NCBI GenBank assembly: GCA_001724025.1
Contig: MEDJ01000008.1
Location: forward strand, 21,685-85,684
DNA: 64,000 bases
Reading direction: 5' to 3'
Source of the DNA: Acidobacteria bacterium SCN 69-37
GTDB taxonomy: Bacteria > Acidobacteriota > Vicinamibacteria > Vicinamibacterales > SCN-69-37
Under the pieces are notes generated by a model. The model did not search any database. It was not told the origin of the DNA and was given only the letters and a program-made list of their open reading frames with translations. The translations under genes were made by a program, and so were the position numbers. Shown in pieces: positions 53,878 through 62,187 of the stretch. Every line of letters starts with the position of its first letter. Position 1 is the first letter of the stretch.

Positions 53878-56800
53878 ATGCCCAAGCGAACCGAACTGAA
53901 ACGTATCCTCGTGATCGGCTCCGGCCCGATTGTCATCGGCCAGGCCTGTGAATTCGACTACTCCGGCACGCAGGCCTGCAAGGCCCTGCGCTCCGAAGGG
54001 CTGGAAGTGATCCTGGTCAACAGCAATCCGGCCACGATCATGACCGACCCCGAGACAGCCGATCGGACGTACATCGAGCCGCTGACCGTCTCGGCCGTCG
54101 AGCAGATCATCGCGCGCGAGCGGCCCGACGCCCTGCTGCCGACCGTCGGCGGCCAGACCGCGCTCAACCTCGCCGTCGATCTCGCCGAAGCCGGCGTGCT
54201 CGAGAAGTACGGCGTGGCGCTGATCGGTGCCTCGATCCAGGCCATAAAGCTGGCCGAGGACCGGCTGCTCTTCAAGGATGCGATGCGCTCGATCGGCCTG
54301 GCCGTGCCCGAGAGCTCGGTCGTCAAGTCGATGGACGAGGCCATGGTCGTGGCCGACCGCATCGGCTATCCGCTCATCATCCGTCCCAGCTTCACGATGG
54401 GCGGCGTGGGCGGCGGCATCGCGTACAACGTCGAGGAGTTCCGCACGATCTGCGAGCGCGGGCTGAAGCTCAGCCCGGTGCACGAGGTGCTCGTCGAAGA
54501 GTCGGTCATCGGCTGGAAGGAATTCGAGCTCGAGGTGATGCGCGATCACGCCGACAACTTCGTCGTGATCTGTTCGATCGAGAACATCGATCCGATGGGC
54601 GTGCACACGGGCGACAGCATCACCGTGGCCCCGGCGCTCACGCTGACCGACAAGGAATACCAGCGGATGCGCGATGCGGGCCGGCGCATCATCCGCCGCA
54701 TCGGCGTGGAGACCGGCGGCTCGAACATCCAGTTCGCGATCAACCCGGCCGACGGCCGCATGGTGGCGATCGAGATGAACCCGCGCGTGTCGCGTTCGTC
54801 GGCGCTCGCGTCGAAGGCCACAGGATTCCCGATCGCGAAGATCGCGGCCAAGCTCGCGCTCGGCTATACGCTCGACGAGATCCCGAACGACATCACGCGG
54901 CTGACGCCCGCGTCCTTCGAGCCGACGATCGACTACGTCGTCGTGAAGGTGCCGCGCTGGGCGTTCGAGAAGTTCCCGCAGGCCGATCGCACGCTGACGA
55001 CGCAGATGAAGTCGGTGGGCGAGGCGATGGCCATCGGCCGGACGTTCAAGGAAGCGTTCCTGAAGGCGTTCCGCTCGCTCGAACTCGGGGCGTCGGGACG
55101 GCTGCTCGGCCAGCGCGTGTCGGAAGAGGACGACGTCTCCTTGCAGCAGGCCCTCGGGATTCCGACCGAACGGCGCATGTGGGCCGTGTTCCGCGCGCTC
55201 GAGCGTGGCTGGAGCCTCGAGGAGATTCACCGGCTGACGAAGATCGACCCCTGGTTCCTGACGCAGTTCCAGCAGATCGTCGAGCTGGCGCGATCGGCCG
55301 AGGCGGTCGGCGCGCGCGATCTGTCGGACGACCTGCTGCGGGATCTCAAGCGCGCCGGCTTCGCCGACGCCGACGTGGCGCGGCTGGCGGGTATGGACGA
55401 GGCGTCGCTGCGTGAACGACGCCGCGAGATCGGCCTGACGACGGTCTACAAGCGCATCGACACGTGCGCGGCGGAGTTCGAGTCGTTCACGCCGTACATG
55501 TACGGCACGTTCGAGCAGCAGTGCGAAGCCGACCCGACGTCGCGGCCGAAGGTCCTGATCCTCGGCAGCGGCCCGAACCGCATCGGGCAGGGCATCGAGT
55601 TCGACTACTGCTGCTGTCACGCGGCGTTCGCCCTGCGCGACGAGGGGTACGAGACCATCATGGTCAACTGCAACCCCGAGACGGTGTCGACCGACTACGA
55701 CACCGTGGATCGCCTCTACTTCGAGCCGCTGACGTTCGAGGACGTGATGGCGATCATCGATCGCGAGCGCAGCGCCGGCGGCGAGGTCTCGTGCGTCGTC
55801 CAGTACGGCGGCCAGACACCGCTGAAGCTCGCGCTGCCGCTCCAGAACGCCGGCGTGCGCATCCTGGGCACGTCGCCCGACTCGATCGACCTGGCCGAGG
55901 ATCGCGATCGGTTCTCGAAGCTGCTCTGGGAACTGGGCATCCCGCAGGCGGCCAGCGGGACGGCCACGTCGCCGGAAGAGGCGGTCGAGGTGGCGGGCAC
56001 GATCGGGTTCCCCGTGGTCGTGCGCCCGTCGTACGTGCTCGGCGGCCGGGCGATGGCCATCGTGTACGACACGGCGGCGCTCGATCGCTACATGCGCTTC
56101 GCGGTGCAGGCCTCGCCGGAGCACCCGATCCTGATCGACAAGTTCCTCGAGGATGCGACGGAGATCGACGTCGACGCGCTGGCCGATGCCAGCGGCGGCG
56201 TGATCATCGGCGGCATCATGGAGCACATCGAGCAGGCCGGCATCCACTCGGGCGACAGCTCGTGCGTGGTGCCGCCGTTCCAGCTCTCGGCCGCGCACAT
56301 CGCGACCATCCGCGACTACGGCCGCCGCATCGCGCGCGCCCTGAACGTCGTCGGCCTGATGAACGCGCAGTTCGCCATCAAGGATGACGTGGTGTACGTG
56401 CTCGAGGTGAACCCGCGGGCGTCGCGCACCGTGCCGTACCTGTCGAAGGCGACGGGCGTGCCGCTCGCGAAGATTGCCGCGCAGCTGATGGTCGGCCGGA
56501 CGCTGGCCGATCTCGGGCTGACGAGCGACCTCGAGGTGCGTGGATCGTTCGTGAAGTCGCCGGTGTTCCCGTTCGTGCGGTTCCCGGGCGTGGACACGCT
56601 GCTCGGGCCCGAGATGAAGTCGACGGGCGAAGTGATGGGCGCGGCCGAGAGTTTCGGGTCGGCGTTCGCCAAGGCGATGATGGGGGCCGGCCAGCACCTG
56701 CCGCAGAGCGGCACGGCGTTCATCAGCGTCAATAACCGCGACAAGGCGGCGGCCGTGCCGATCGCGCGCGACCTGGCGCGGCTCGGGTTCTCGCTGATGG

Positions 56801-57105
56801 CCACGCGCGGGACGGCCGCATACCTGCGCGCGCACGGCATCCAGGCCGACATCGTGTTCAAGATCAACGAAGGCCGGCCGCACGTGGGCGACGAACTGCT
56901 CAACAGGAAGATCGTGCTCGTCATCAACACGCCGCTCGGTCGCGATTCGTTCTTCGACGACAAGACCGTGCGCAGCGTGGCGATGCTGCAGGGCGTGCCG
57001 GCCATCACCACGCTGACGGGCGCCGCGGCCGCTGTCAGTGCCATCGAAGCCATCCGCCACGAAGGCCTCACCGTCAAGTCGCTGCAGGAGTATCACGCTC
57101 GGTAG
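53878..57105 (+). CDS. carB: Carbamoyl-phosphate synthase large subunit
   Basis: Makes carbamoyl phosphate from bicarbonate, ammonia and 2 ATP. 1075 aa with two homologous ATP-grasp halves: first beginning [19 protein letters not shown], second at about residue 560 with [20 protein letters not shown]; an oligomerisation region between; and the C-terminal MGS-like allosteric domain ([34 protein letters not shown]). Full length, intact. The 1134-aa minus-strand ORF opposite it is a shadow. Confidence 0.97.
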   Translation: MPKRTELKRILVIGSGPIVIGQACEFDYSGTQACKALRSEGLEVILVNSNPATIMTDPETADRTYIEPLTVSAVEQIIARERPDALLPTVGGQTALNLAVDLAEAGVLEKYGVALIGASIQAIKLAEDRLLFKDAMRSIGLAVPESSVVKSMDEAMVVADRIGYPLIIRPSFTMGGVGGGIAYNVEEFRTICERGLKLSPVHEVLVEESVIGWKEFELEVMRDHADNFVVICSIENIDPMGVHTGDSITVAPALTLTDKEYQRMRDAGRRIIRRIGVETGGSNIQFAINPADGRMVAIEMNPRVSRSSALASKATGFPIAKIAAKLALGYTLDEIPNDITRLTPASFEPTIDYVVVKVPRWAFEKFPQADRTLTTQMKSVGEAMAIGRTFKEAFLKAFRSLELGASGRLLGQRVSEEDDVSLQQALGIPTERRMWAVFRALERGWSLEEIHRLTKIDPWFLTQFQQIVELARSAEAVGARDLSDDLLRDLKRAGFADADVARLAGMDEASLRERRREIGLTTVYKRIDTCAAEFESFTPYMYGTFEQQCEADPTSRPKVLILGSGPNRIGQGIEFDYCCCHAAFALRDEGYETIMVNCNPETVSTDYDTVDRLYFEPLTFEDVMAIIDRERSAGGEVSCVVQYGGQTPLKLALPLQNAGVRILGTSPDSIDLAEDRDRFSKLLWELGIPQAASGTATSPEEAVEVAGTIGFPVVVRPSYVLGGRAMAIVYDTAALDRYMRFAVQASPEHPILIDKFLEDATEIDVDALADASGGVIIGGIMEHIEQAGIHSGDSSCVVPPFQLSAAHIATIRDYGRRIARALNVVGLMNAQFAIKDDVVYVLEVNPRASRTVPYLSKATGVPLAKIAAQLMVGRTLADLGLTSDLEVRGSFVKSPVFPFVRFPGVDTLLGPEMKSTGEVMGAAESFGSAFAKAMMGAGQHLPQSGTAFISVNNRDKAAAVPIARDLARLGFSLMATRGTAAYLRAHGIQADIVFKINEGRPHVGDELLNRKIVLVINTPLGRDSFFDDKTVRSVAMLQGVPAITTLTGAAAAVSAIEAIRHEGLTVKSLQEYHAR

Positions 57106-57264
57106 GCGGGGAGGCGGCAGGCGGGGAGGAGGCCGGAAGGCCTTCGGAGCCCTGGGGCTTCAGCCCCAGGGACCGGTGACGAAGCGACAAGGCGACTCAC
57201 GGCAGAGGCTCGGCTTCGGCGTAGCTCTTCGGAGCCCCGAGGCTTCGGCCTCGGGGAGACGGCG
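57106..57264. repeat. Compound repeat block behind carB
   Basis: GGCGGGGAGGCGGCAGGCGG and following GGAGGAGGCCGGAAGGCC (GGGAGGC family), directly joined to CGGAGCCCTGGGGCTTCAGC (palindrome family), then about 50 bp including GACGAAGCGACAAGGCGAC, then a second palindrome CCCCGAGGCTTCGGCCTCGG. The adjacency of both families is the same as at 50816-50888 but inverted. Confidence 0.8.
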
Positions 57265-57283
57265 ACGAGGCTACGCGCGACCG

Positions 57284-57370
57284 GTCGTACCTGAATGAAG
57301 GGCCCCAGAGATCGCCGGGCCCACCTGTCGCCCGTCGTACCTGAGATTGCCCTGTCGTACCTGAGATAAT
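57284..57370 (+). promoter_or_regulatory. Three direct repeats GTCGTACCTGA and candidate -10 before the ArfB-like gene
   Basis: GTCGTACCTGA occurs at 57284, 57334 and 57354 (50 and 20 bp apart); the third runs into GATAAT (57365-57370), which lies 6 nt before the GTG start. The repeats could bind an activator or simply be a small duplication. Confidence 0.45.
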
Positions 57371-57376
57371 GCCCCG

Positions 57377-57799
57377 GTGCCGCTCGTCATCACCCCTACG
57401 TTTTCGCTCGACGACGCGCTGGTGACCGAGCGGTTCGTGCGCGCGTCCGGGCCAGGCGGTCAGAACGTCAACAAGGTGGCCACCGCCGTGGAACTGCGTT
57501 TCGATCTCGGCGCCGCGCCGATCGACGACGCGGCCAAGGTGCGGCTGCGCGTGCTGGCCGGCAGCCGGCTGGTCGACGGCGACGTGATCGTCATCGACGC
57601 GCGCGAACATCGGCTGCAGTCGAAGAATCGCGAGGCCGCGCGGGCGCGGCTCGCATCGCTGATCCGTGCGGCACTCGTGCGGCCGAAGCGGCGGACGAAG
57701 ACGCGTCCGACAGCCGCGTCGAAGGCGCGCCGGATCGAGGGCAAGGTGCGACGGGCGCGCGTGAAGGCGGGCCGCTCGGGCCGGATCGACACGGAGTAG
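57377..57799 (+). CDS. arfB: ArfB-like peptidyl-tRNA hydrolase (ribosome rescue, GGQ domain)
   Basis: Release-factor-like hydrolase that frees stalled ribosomes. The GGQ motif is in VRASGPGGQNVNKVATAVEL; the C-terminus is a basic tail (RPKRRTKTRPTAASKARR) like the YaeJ/ArfB tail that enters the empty mRNA channel. 140 aa, as in the family. GTG start placed by the -10 box and by the ITPTFSLDDALVTERF N-terminus. Confidence 0.92.
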   Translation: MPLVITPTFSLDDALVTERFVRASGPGGQNVNKVATAVELRFDLGAAPIDDAAKVRLRVLAGSRLVDGDVIVIDAREHRLQSKNREAARARLASLIRAALVRPKRRTKTRPTAASKARRIEGKVRRARVKAGRSGRIDTE

Positions 57800-57844
57800 A
57801 TCCGGCCGCGGTGCCGGCCGGACGTGCATTTTCGAGGAGACCAC

Positions 57845-58432
57845 ATGCGGATCATCGTCATCGGAGCAACGGGGACCATTGGACGGGCGGTGGCCGACGC
57901 GCTGTCGGCGACGCACACGGTGATTGCGGCCAGCCGCCACGGTGACGCGCGCGTCGACATTGCGGATCCGGCATCCATCCGCGCGCTGTTCGCGGCCACG
58001 GGGCGGGTCGACGCGGTGGTGAGTGCGGCCGGCGCCGCGCGCTTCCGTCCGATCGCGGAGCTGACCGACGAGGACTTCGCGTTCAGCCTCGCGAACAAAT
58101 TGATGGGACAGGTGAACGTCGTGCGCGAGGCGATCGCGCACGTCGCCGACGGCGGATCGATCACGGTGACGAGCGGCGTGCTGGGGCAGCAGCCGTCACC
58201 GGGGAGCGGGGCGATCAGCCTCGTGAACGCCGGACTCGAAGGGTTCGCCCGTGCCGCGGCACTTGAGGCGCCGCGGGGGATCCGTGTCAATGTGGTCAGC
58301 CCGCCGTGGATCACCGAGACGCTGCGTGCGCTCGGCATGCCGCTCGAGGGCGGACTCGACGCTGCCGCTGCCGCACAGGTCTACGTGCAGAGCGTCGAAG
58401 GCACCGAGACCGGCGTCGTCTACAGACCCTGA
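57845..58432 (+). CDS. Short-chain dehydrogenase/reductase-family protein lacking the usual Tyr-Lys pair
   Basis: 195-aa Rossmann protein. Cofactor loop MRIIVIGATGTIGRAVADAL (GxxGxxG), AVVSAAGAARFRP (in place of NNAG), catalytic-Ser region SITVTSGVLGQQP. At the YxxxK position it reads GAISLVNAGLEGFARAAAL, with no Tyr or Lys, a trait of a known subset of small SDRs. So activity and substrate are uncertain. Strong Shine-Dalgarno (GAGGAGA) sets the ATG at 57845. Confidence 0.85.
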   Translation: MRIIVIGATGTIGRAVADALSATHTVIAASRHGDARVDIADPASIRALFAATGRVDAVVSAAGAARFRPIAELTDEDFAFSLANKLMGQVNVVREAIAHVADGGSITVTSGVLGQQPSPGSGAISLVNAGLEGFARAAALEAPRGIRVNVVSPPWITETLRALGMPLEGGLDAAAAAQVYVQSVEGTETGVVYRP

Positions 58433-58486
58433 CGCGGGTGCGGTGCGATCGGCGCGGGCCGGGGGCCTTGCGTAGTGGCGCGCGTC

Positions 58487-58492
58487 TACAAT
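58487..58492 (+). promoter_or_regulatory. Candidate -10 box of the yqgE-like gene
   Basis: TACAAT 6 nt before the ATG at 58499, another leaderless arrangement; it supports this ATG over the track's GTG at 58475. Confidence 0.45.
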
Positions 58493-58498
58493 GACGCC

Positions 58499-59353
58499 AT
58501 GCCTCGCGTCTTTCCGTGCGCCGCGGTGGTCGCTGCTGTCATCCTGCTGACGGGATGCATGCGGGCGACGCCCGCGACACCTGCCGCCACGGCCGGGGTA
58601 AGCGGCACTGATGCGCGCGGGCCGCTCCCGCCGCGCGACGGTCGCATCGACGACCTGAGGCCCGGCGTCCTGCTCGTGGCCTCGCGCGATTTGCGCGATC
58701 CGAACTTCATCGAGACCGTCATCCTGCTCGTCCTGTACGGCGACGACGGCGCGATGGGGCTGGTGCTCAATCGCGAGACCGACGTGCCGGTCGGCCGGAT
58801 CTTCGAATCGGGCGCAGGGGCCGACGACCGATCCGGGCGCGTATTCCTCGGCGGACCCGTGGCGCCATCAGCCGTGCAGGCGCTCGTGCGATCGGCGGGC
58901 GTGGTGACGCATGGCCGGCGTGTGCTCGACGATGTCCACGTCGTCGGATCGGCCGAAGCGCTCAGGCGACGGATGGACACCGGCATCGACAGGGATCGCT
59001 TCCGGATCTACCTCGGCTACTCCGGCTGGGGGCCGGGGCAGTTGGAGCGCGAGATGGCCCGGGGCGGCTGGCACATCGTCGACGCGGACGCGGATCTCGT
59101 GTTCGACCGCGAGCCGGCCACGCTGTGGCGCCGGCAGATCCGGCGGACAGACGTCCTCATGGCGTCGACGCCGCGACCTCTTCAGCGTTCGGCGTCAGCT
59201 GAGCGAGCGATCTCGCGTTATACGGAGACCCGAGGCTTCAGCCTCGGGGGAGAGTCCCTGGGGCTGACCACCTTCGCGCGAGGCTCCGGTGGGCCGCCGA
59301 AGCCTTGGCGGAGGCTGAAGCCCCAGGGCTCCGGTTGGCACACAGGCACGTAG
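58499..59353 (+). CDS. YqgE/AlgH-family (DUF179) protein with lipoprotein signal and repeat-derived tail
   Basis: The domain is AlgH-like: GVLLVASRDLRDPNFIETVI, MGLVLNRETDVPVGRIFE, VFLGGPVAPSAVQALVRS and YLGYSGWGPGQLEREM. Unlike the usual cytoplasmic form, it starts with a signal peptide and lipobox (ILLTGCMRATP), so it should be membrane-anchored outside the cytoplasm. The domain ends near RQIRRTDVLMAS; the last 40-50 residues (for example TETRGFSLGGESLGL and KPWRRLKPQGSGW) are read from palindromic repeats. Function of the family is unclear. Confidence 0.88.
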   Translation: MPRVFPCAAVVAAVILLTGCMRATPATPAATAGVSGTDARGPLPPRDGRIDDLRPGVLLVASRDLRDPNFIETVILLVLYGDDGAMGLVLNRETDVPVGRIFESGAGADDRSGRVFLGGPVAPSAVQALVRSAGVVTHGRRVLDDVHVVGSAEALRRRMDTGIDRDRFRIYLGYSGWGPGQLEREMARGGWHIVDADADLVFDREPATLWRRQIRRTDVLMASTPRPLQRSASAERAISRYTETRGFSLGGESLGLTTFARGSGGPPKPWRRLKPQGSGWHTGT

Positions 59354-59500
59354 TACCCGCGCCATCGTCCCGCTGCTGCTCAGCGTCAGTCGAGAGAACG
59401 ACGTCGCATCGTCCGAAACCCCGAGGCTTCAGCTTCCGGAGCCCCGAGGCTTCAGCCTCGGGGGAGGCTCCCTGGCGGAAGCCCCCAGGGGCTCCCGGCG
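59224..59500. repeat. Palindromic repeats overlapping and following the yqgE-like gene
   Basis: Copies at 59224-59252 (CCCGAGGCTTCAGCCTCGGG), around 59300-59335 (a diverged one with GAGGCTGAAGCCCCAGGGC), and a cluster at 59418-59500 with CCCCGAGGCTTCAGC twice and CCTGGCGGAAGCCCCCAGG. The first two are inside the coding frame; the last cluster separates the convergent yqgE-like and PEBP genes. Confidence 0.8.
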
Positions 59501-59501
59501 T

Positions 59502-60104
59502 TCAGGGCTGCGGCCGGCGGAACCGGCCCGTGTACGCGGCGCGGCCGAGCACGTGACCGTCGATTGCCTGCATGATGACCTTGCGCGTCTCGAAGGCATC
59601 CGCGCGCGGTGTCACGTCGAGGACGATGTCGAGCGCGTAGAGTTCGAGGACGTAGTGGTGCAGCGGGCCCGCGGCCGAGGCGCCCGGACCGCGATACATG
59701 GGACCAGACACGCTGATCTGGTAACTGCCGTCGGCGAGCCGCGAACCGGCCGGGATGCCTTCCGGCAGGCCGGTGGCGGTCGGCGGGATGTTCCAGACCA
59801 GCCAGTGGACCTGATCGTCGATCGAGCGATTGCGCACGAAGTCGAGATCGTGCATGTGGAGGAACAGGCTGCGCGTGCCCGTCGGCACGTTCGCCCAGGT
59901 CAGGGCCGGTGACGTGCCGCCGCCCGGCGCCGCGTCCGGCGCGGCCTGGCTGAACTTCACCGGGATGATGCCGCCGTCGTCATAGGCGGTGGTCGAGAGC
60001 GTCAGGGCTGGCGCCGGTGCACCGCCGGGTGGGGCTTGGGCCGCGACGACCGCGACGGCCAGCAGGGAAGACAGGAGGGCGGGGACGAACAGCTTCGATC
60101 GCAT
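59502..60104 (-). CDS. PEBP-family (YbhB/YbcL-like) secreted protein
   Basis: Phosphatidylethanolamine-binding-protein fold, 200 aa, with a signal peptide (MRSKLFVPALLSSLLAVAVV, cut after VAAQ). Motifs: SPALTWANVPTGTRSLFLHMHD, QVHWLVWNIPPTATGLPEGIP and the family's GPMYRGPGA and PLHHYVLELYALD. The YbhB/YbcL group has no settled function (kinase-inhibitor-like by homology). AGAGG before the ATG at 60104 sets the start; the track's longer version runs into the repeat array. Confidence 0.88.
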   Translation of the reverse strand: MRSKLFVPALLSSLLAVAVVAAQAPPGGAPAPALTLSTTAYDDGGIIPVKFSQAAPDAAPGGGTSPALTWANVPTGTRSLFLHMHDLDFVRNRSIDDQVHWLVWNIPPTATGLPEGIPAGSRLADGSYQISVSGPMYRGPGASAAGPLHHYVLELYALDIVLDVTPRADAFETRKVIMQAIDGHVLGRAAYTGRFRRPQP

Positions 60105-60162
60105 GGAGATACCTCTGAGAGCGGCCAGTCTAGCAGACGAGGTGCGGGGGGATTCGCGCGGA

Positions 60163-60680
60163 TGCCCATCCACGGTCGAGGACACACGCGACCGCTGCCG
60201 CGGTGGTACGCATTCGCCGATCGGCCGCGAGGCGACCGCGGTACGGAGGCGAGGCAACACCGGACGCGCATCCACCCGATTGCTGTCGGCCGTGTATCCG
60301 TTCGCTGACGCGCCTTCAGCCATTTGCTCTCGAACTGACAGCCATTCGCTGTCCGACCATCACCCAACAGCGGATCGAGAAACACCCGTTTGGTGCCGCA
60401 CGATCACTCATCCTGCGATCGACGATCACCCATTCGGTGCCGGGCGATCGTCCAGAGGCGTCGCTGTAACGTGTTGACCGCCTGAGACATCACAGGCAAA
60501 AACGAGAGTTGAGTCGATCGACTGCACGAGTGATGCGCGGGTCCACGACGCGTGCGACGCGAGGACCGCGGAGTGATGCGCGGGCTGCCGGCGACCGGCA
60601 CGCGCCGGCCGACACGTTCGACGGATTGTCCGGAGACCCGTGCGCGGGCTGGGGGCGAGCGATGCGCGGGGGCCTTCATC
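60163..60680. repeat. Degenerate tandem array of about 22-bp units in a gene-free gap
   Basis: The gap 60105-60678 has no supportable gene. Aligning it at 22-bp steps from 60185 gives 13 clear units, for instance CACCCATTCGGTGCCGGGCG at 60427, CACCCGTTTGGTGCCGCACG at 60383, CAGCCATTCGCTGTCCGACC at 60339. Column 5 is C in all 13, column 6 is always a purine, column 13 is G in 12, and column 2 is A in 12. From about 60506 to 60680 a related 21-22-bp rhythm continues (GAGTGATGCGCGGGCTGCCG at 60571, similar at 60528, 60635 and 60657). Period 22 is not a multiple of 3, so it is not a coding repeat. Confidence 0.75.
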
Positions 60681-62187
60681 AGCGAATTGCCGACGTACCT
60701 CGCGGCGGATGGATTGCGGTTGATGGCGCGGTGGAGACGTCCCAGCCACCGCCAAGGGCCTTGTAGAGCGCCACCAATTGCACGGCCGCGTTGGTATGGG
60801 CCCGCGCGGCTACGGTTTCGGCCTCGTGCAGGCTGCGCTGGGCGGCCAGCAACTCGACCAGGGCGATGTCGCCCGCGGCGTAGCGAGCCTTGGCGTGGCC
60901 GTAGCTGGTGCGTGCGGCATCCAGTGACATGCCACGGCGCTCAAGCGTGTCCAGTCCGCCGTGGTAGTCGCCTAGGGCGCGCTCGGCGTCGCCCAGCGCC
61001 GTCAGCACGGCCTGTTCATAGGCCAGCGCGGCCTGCCGCTCGGCGGCCTCGCGCGCCCGAATTTCGGCGCGCACACGGCCACCGTCGAACAGGCGCCAGG
61101 AAATCAGCGGCAGGATGGAGAAACGCAAGCTGGAGGCATCGAACCAATCGCCCGTGCTGAGCGCTTGGAACCCGCCGCCAACACCGATGGAGAGCTTCGG
61201 GAACAACTCGGCCGTGGCCACGCCAATATCGGCAGAACTCGCTGCCAGGCGACGCTCCGCCGCCAGCACGTCAGGGCGTCGGCGCAGCATGTCGGCGCGC
61301 TCGCCCACCGGCAGCGCCCGCAGCGTGCTCGGAGCCAAAGGGCCGTCAAGCAGTGCCAGCTCCCGCTCCGGCGGTGCGCCCAGCAGCACGCCCAGGCTGA
61401 GCACTGCGGCGCGCTGACGCGCCTGGATATCCGGGATGAGTGCGTTGACTGCTGTCCATTGGGCGTACGCCGCCTCCACGTCGGCGGCCGACGCGTCGCC
61501 CAGCGCATGCCGTAGGCGCACCAATTCCAAGGTCTGCTGCAGCGTATCCAGCGTGGCCTGTTGTGCGTGCAACTCATAGCGGGCGCCAACGGCGACGAAC
61601 CAGGTGCGCGCGACCTCGGCCACGATGCGTATGCGTACGCCTTGTGCCTCGGCTTCAGTCGCCTGCAGGCGGGCACTGGCGCCTTCCAGAGCGCGCCGCT
61701 TGGCCCCGAACAAGTCGACCTCCCAGGCCGCGTCGAAGCCCGCGTCGTAGATGGTCTGCGTGGCGTCAAGGCCGGGGATCGATCCTACGGGCAGGGGGCC
61801 GTTCTCGCTTTGACCGCGCCGATTGACGCTCGCGCCAGCGGCGGCGGTGGGCAATGCCTCGCCGGCCACACGATCGCGCAGGGCGCGTGCCTCATCGATG
61901 CGTGCCGCCGCCTGGCGCAGATCCAGGTTCTGTGCCAGCGCCGTGGTCATCAGGCGATTGAGGATGGGATCGTCCAGTGCAGACCACCATTGGCTCAAGT
62001 CTGCGGACTGGGATTCGCTTGCCAACGGCAAGCTCCAGCCGCTGCCGACGTCGACCGCTGGCGGCTCGCGGTAGTCGGGGCCCACGCTTGCGCAGGCAGT
62101 CAGCAGCACGCAGGACAGGGCCAGCGCGGGCGGACGCAGGCCGGCGATGGTTGCGCGAAAAAGGGGAGTGCAGGGCTTGGGTTTCAT
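60679..62187 (-). CDS. NodT-family outer-membrane efflux lipoprotein
   Basis: TolC-like channel of a tripartite exporter, 502 aa. Lipobox LLTACASVGPDYREP, with the typical VGPDY start, then paired OEP domains (WWSALDDPILNRLMTTALAQ, LFPKLSIGVGGGFQAL, AAWEVDLFGAKRRALEGA) rich in coiled-coil Ala. The ATG at 62187 is chosen; the track's longer start is read through the permease gene. It overlaps the upstream permease by 4 nt (ATGA), so pump and channel are co-expressed. Wording and codon feel are closer to proteobacterial homologues than the rest of the window. Confidence 0.92.
   Translation of the reverse strand: MKPKPCTPLFRATIAGLRPPALALSCVLLTACASVGPDYREPPAVDVGSGWSLPLASESQSADLSQWWSALDDPILNRLMTTALAQNLDLRQAAARIDEARALRDRVAGEALPTAAAGASVNRRGQSENGPLPVGSIPGLDATQTIYDAGFDAAWEVDLFGAKRRALEGASARLQATEAEAQGVRIRIVAEVARTWFVAVGARYELHAQQATLDTLQQTLELVRLRHALGDASAADVEAAYAQWTAVNALIPDIQARQRAAVLSLGVLLGAPPERELALLDGPLAPSTLRALPVGERADMLRRRPDVLAAERRLAASSADIGVATAELFPKLSIGVGGGFQALSTGDWFDASSLRFSILPLISWRLFDGGRVRAEIRAREAAERQAALAYEQAVLTALGDAERALGDYHGGLDTLERRGMSLDAARTSYGHAKARYAAGDIALVELLAAQRSLHEAETVAARAHTNAAVQLVALYKALGGGWDVSTAPSTAIHPPRGTSAIR

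Noticed and set aside
53692-57096. 1134-aa minus-strand ORF
   Set aside because: Lies exactly opposite carB, which is fully conserved; composition is typical of an antisense shadow.
60105-60678. Small ORFs in the gap between the PEBP and NodT genes
   Set aside because: They overlap the 22-bp repeat array, have no family likeness and differ in every frame.
60163-60680. CRISPR array
   Set aside because: Units are contiguous at 22 bp and degenerate, with no unique spacers and no cas genes nearby.
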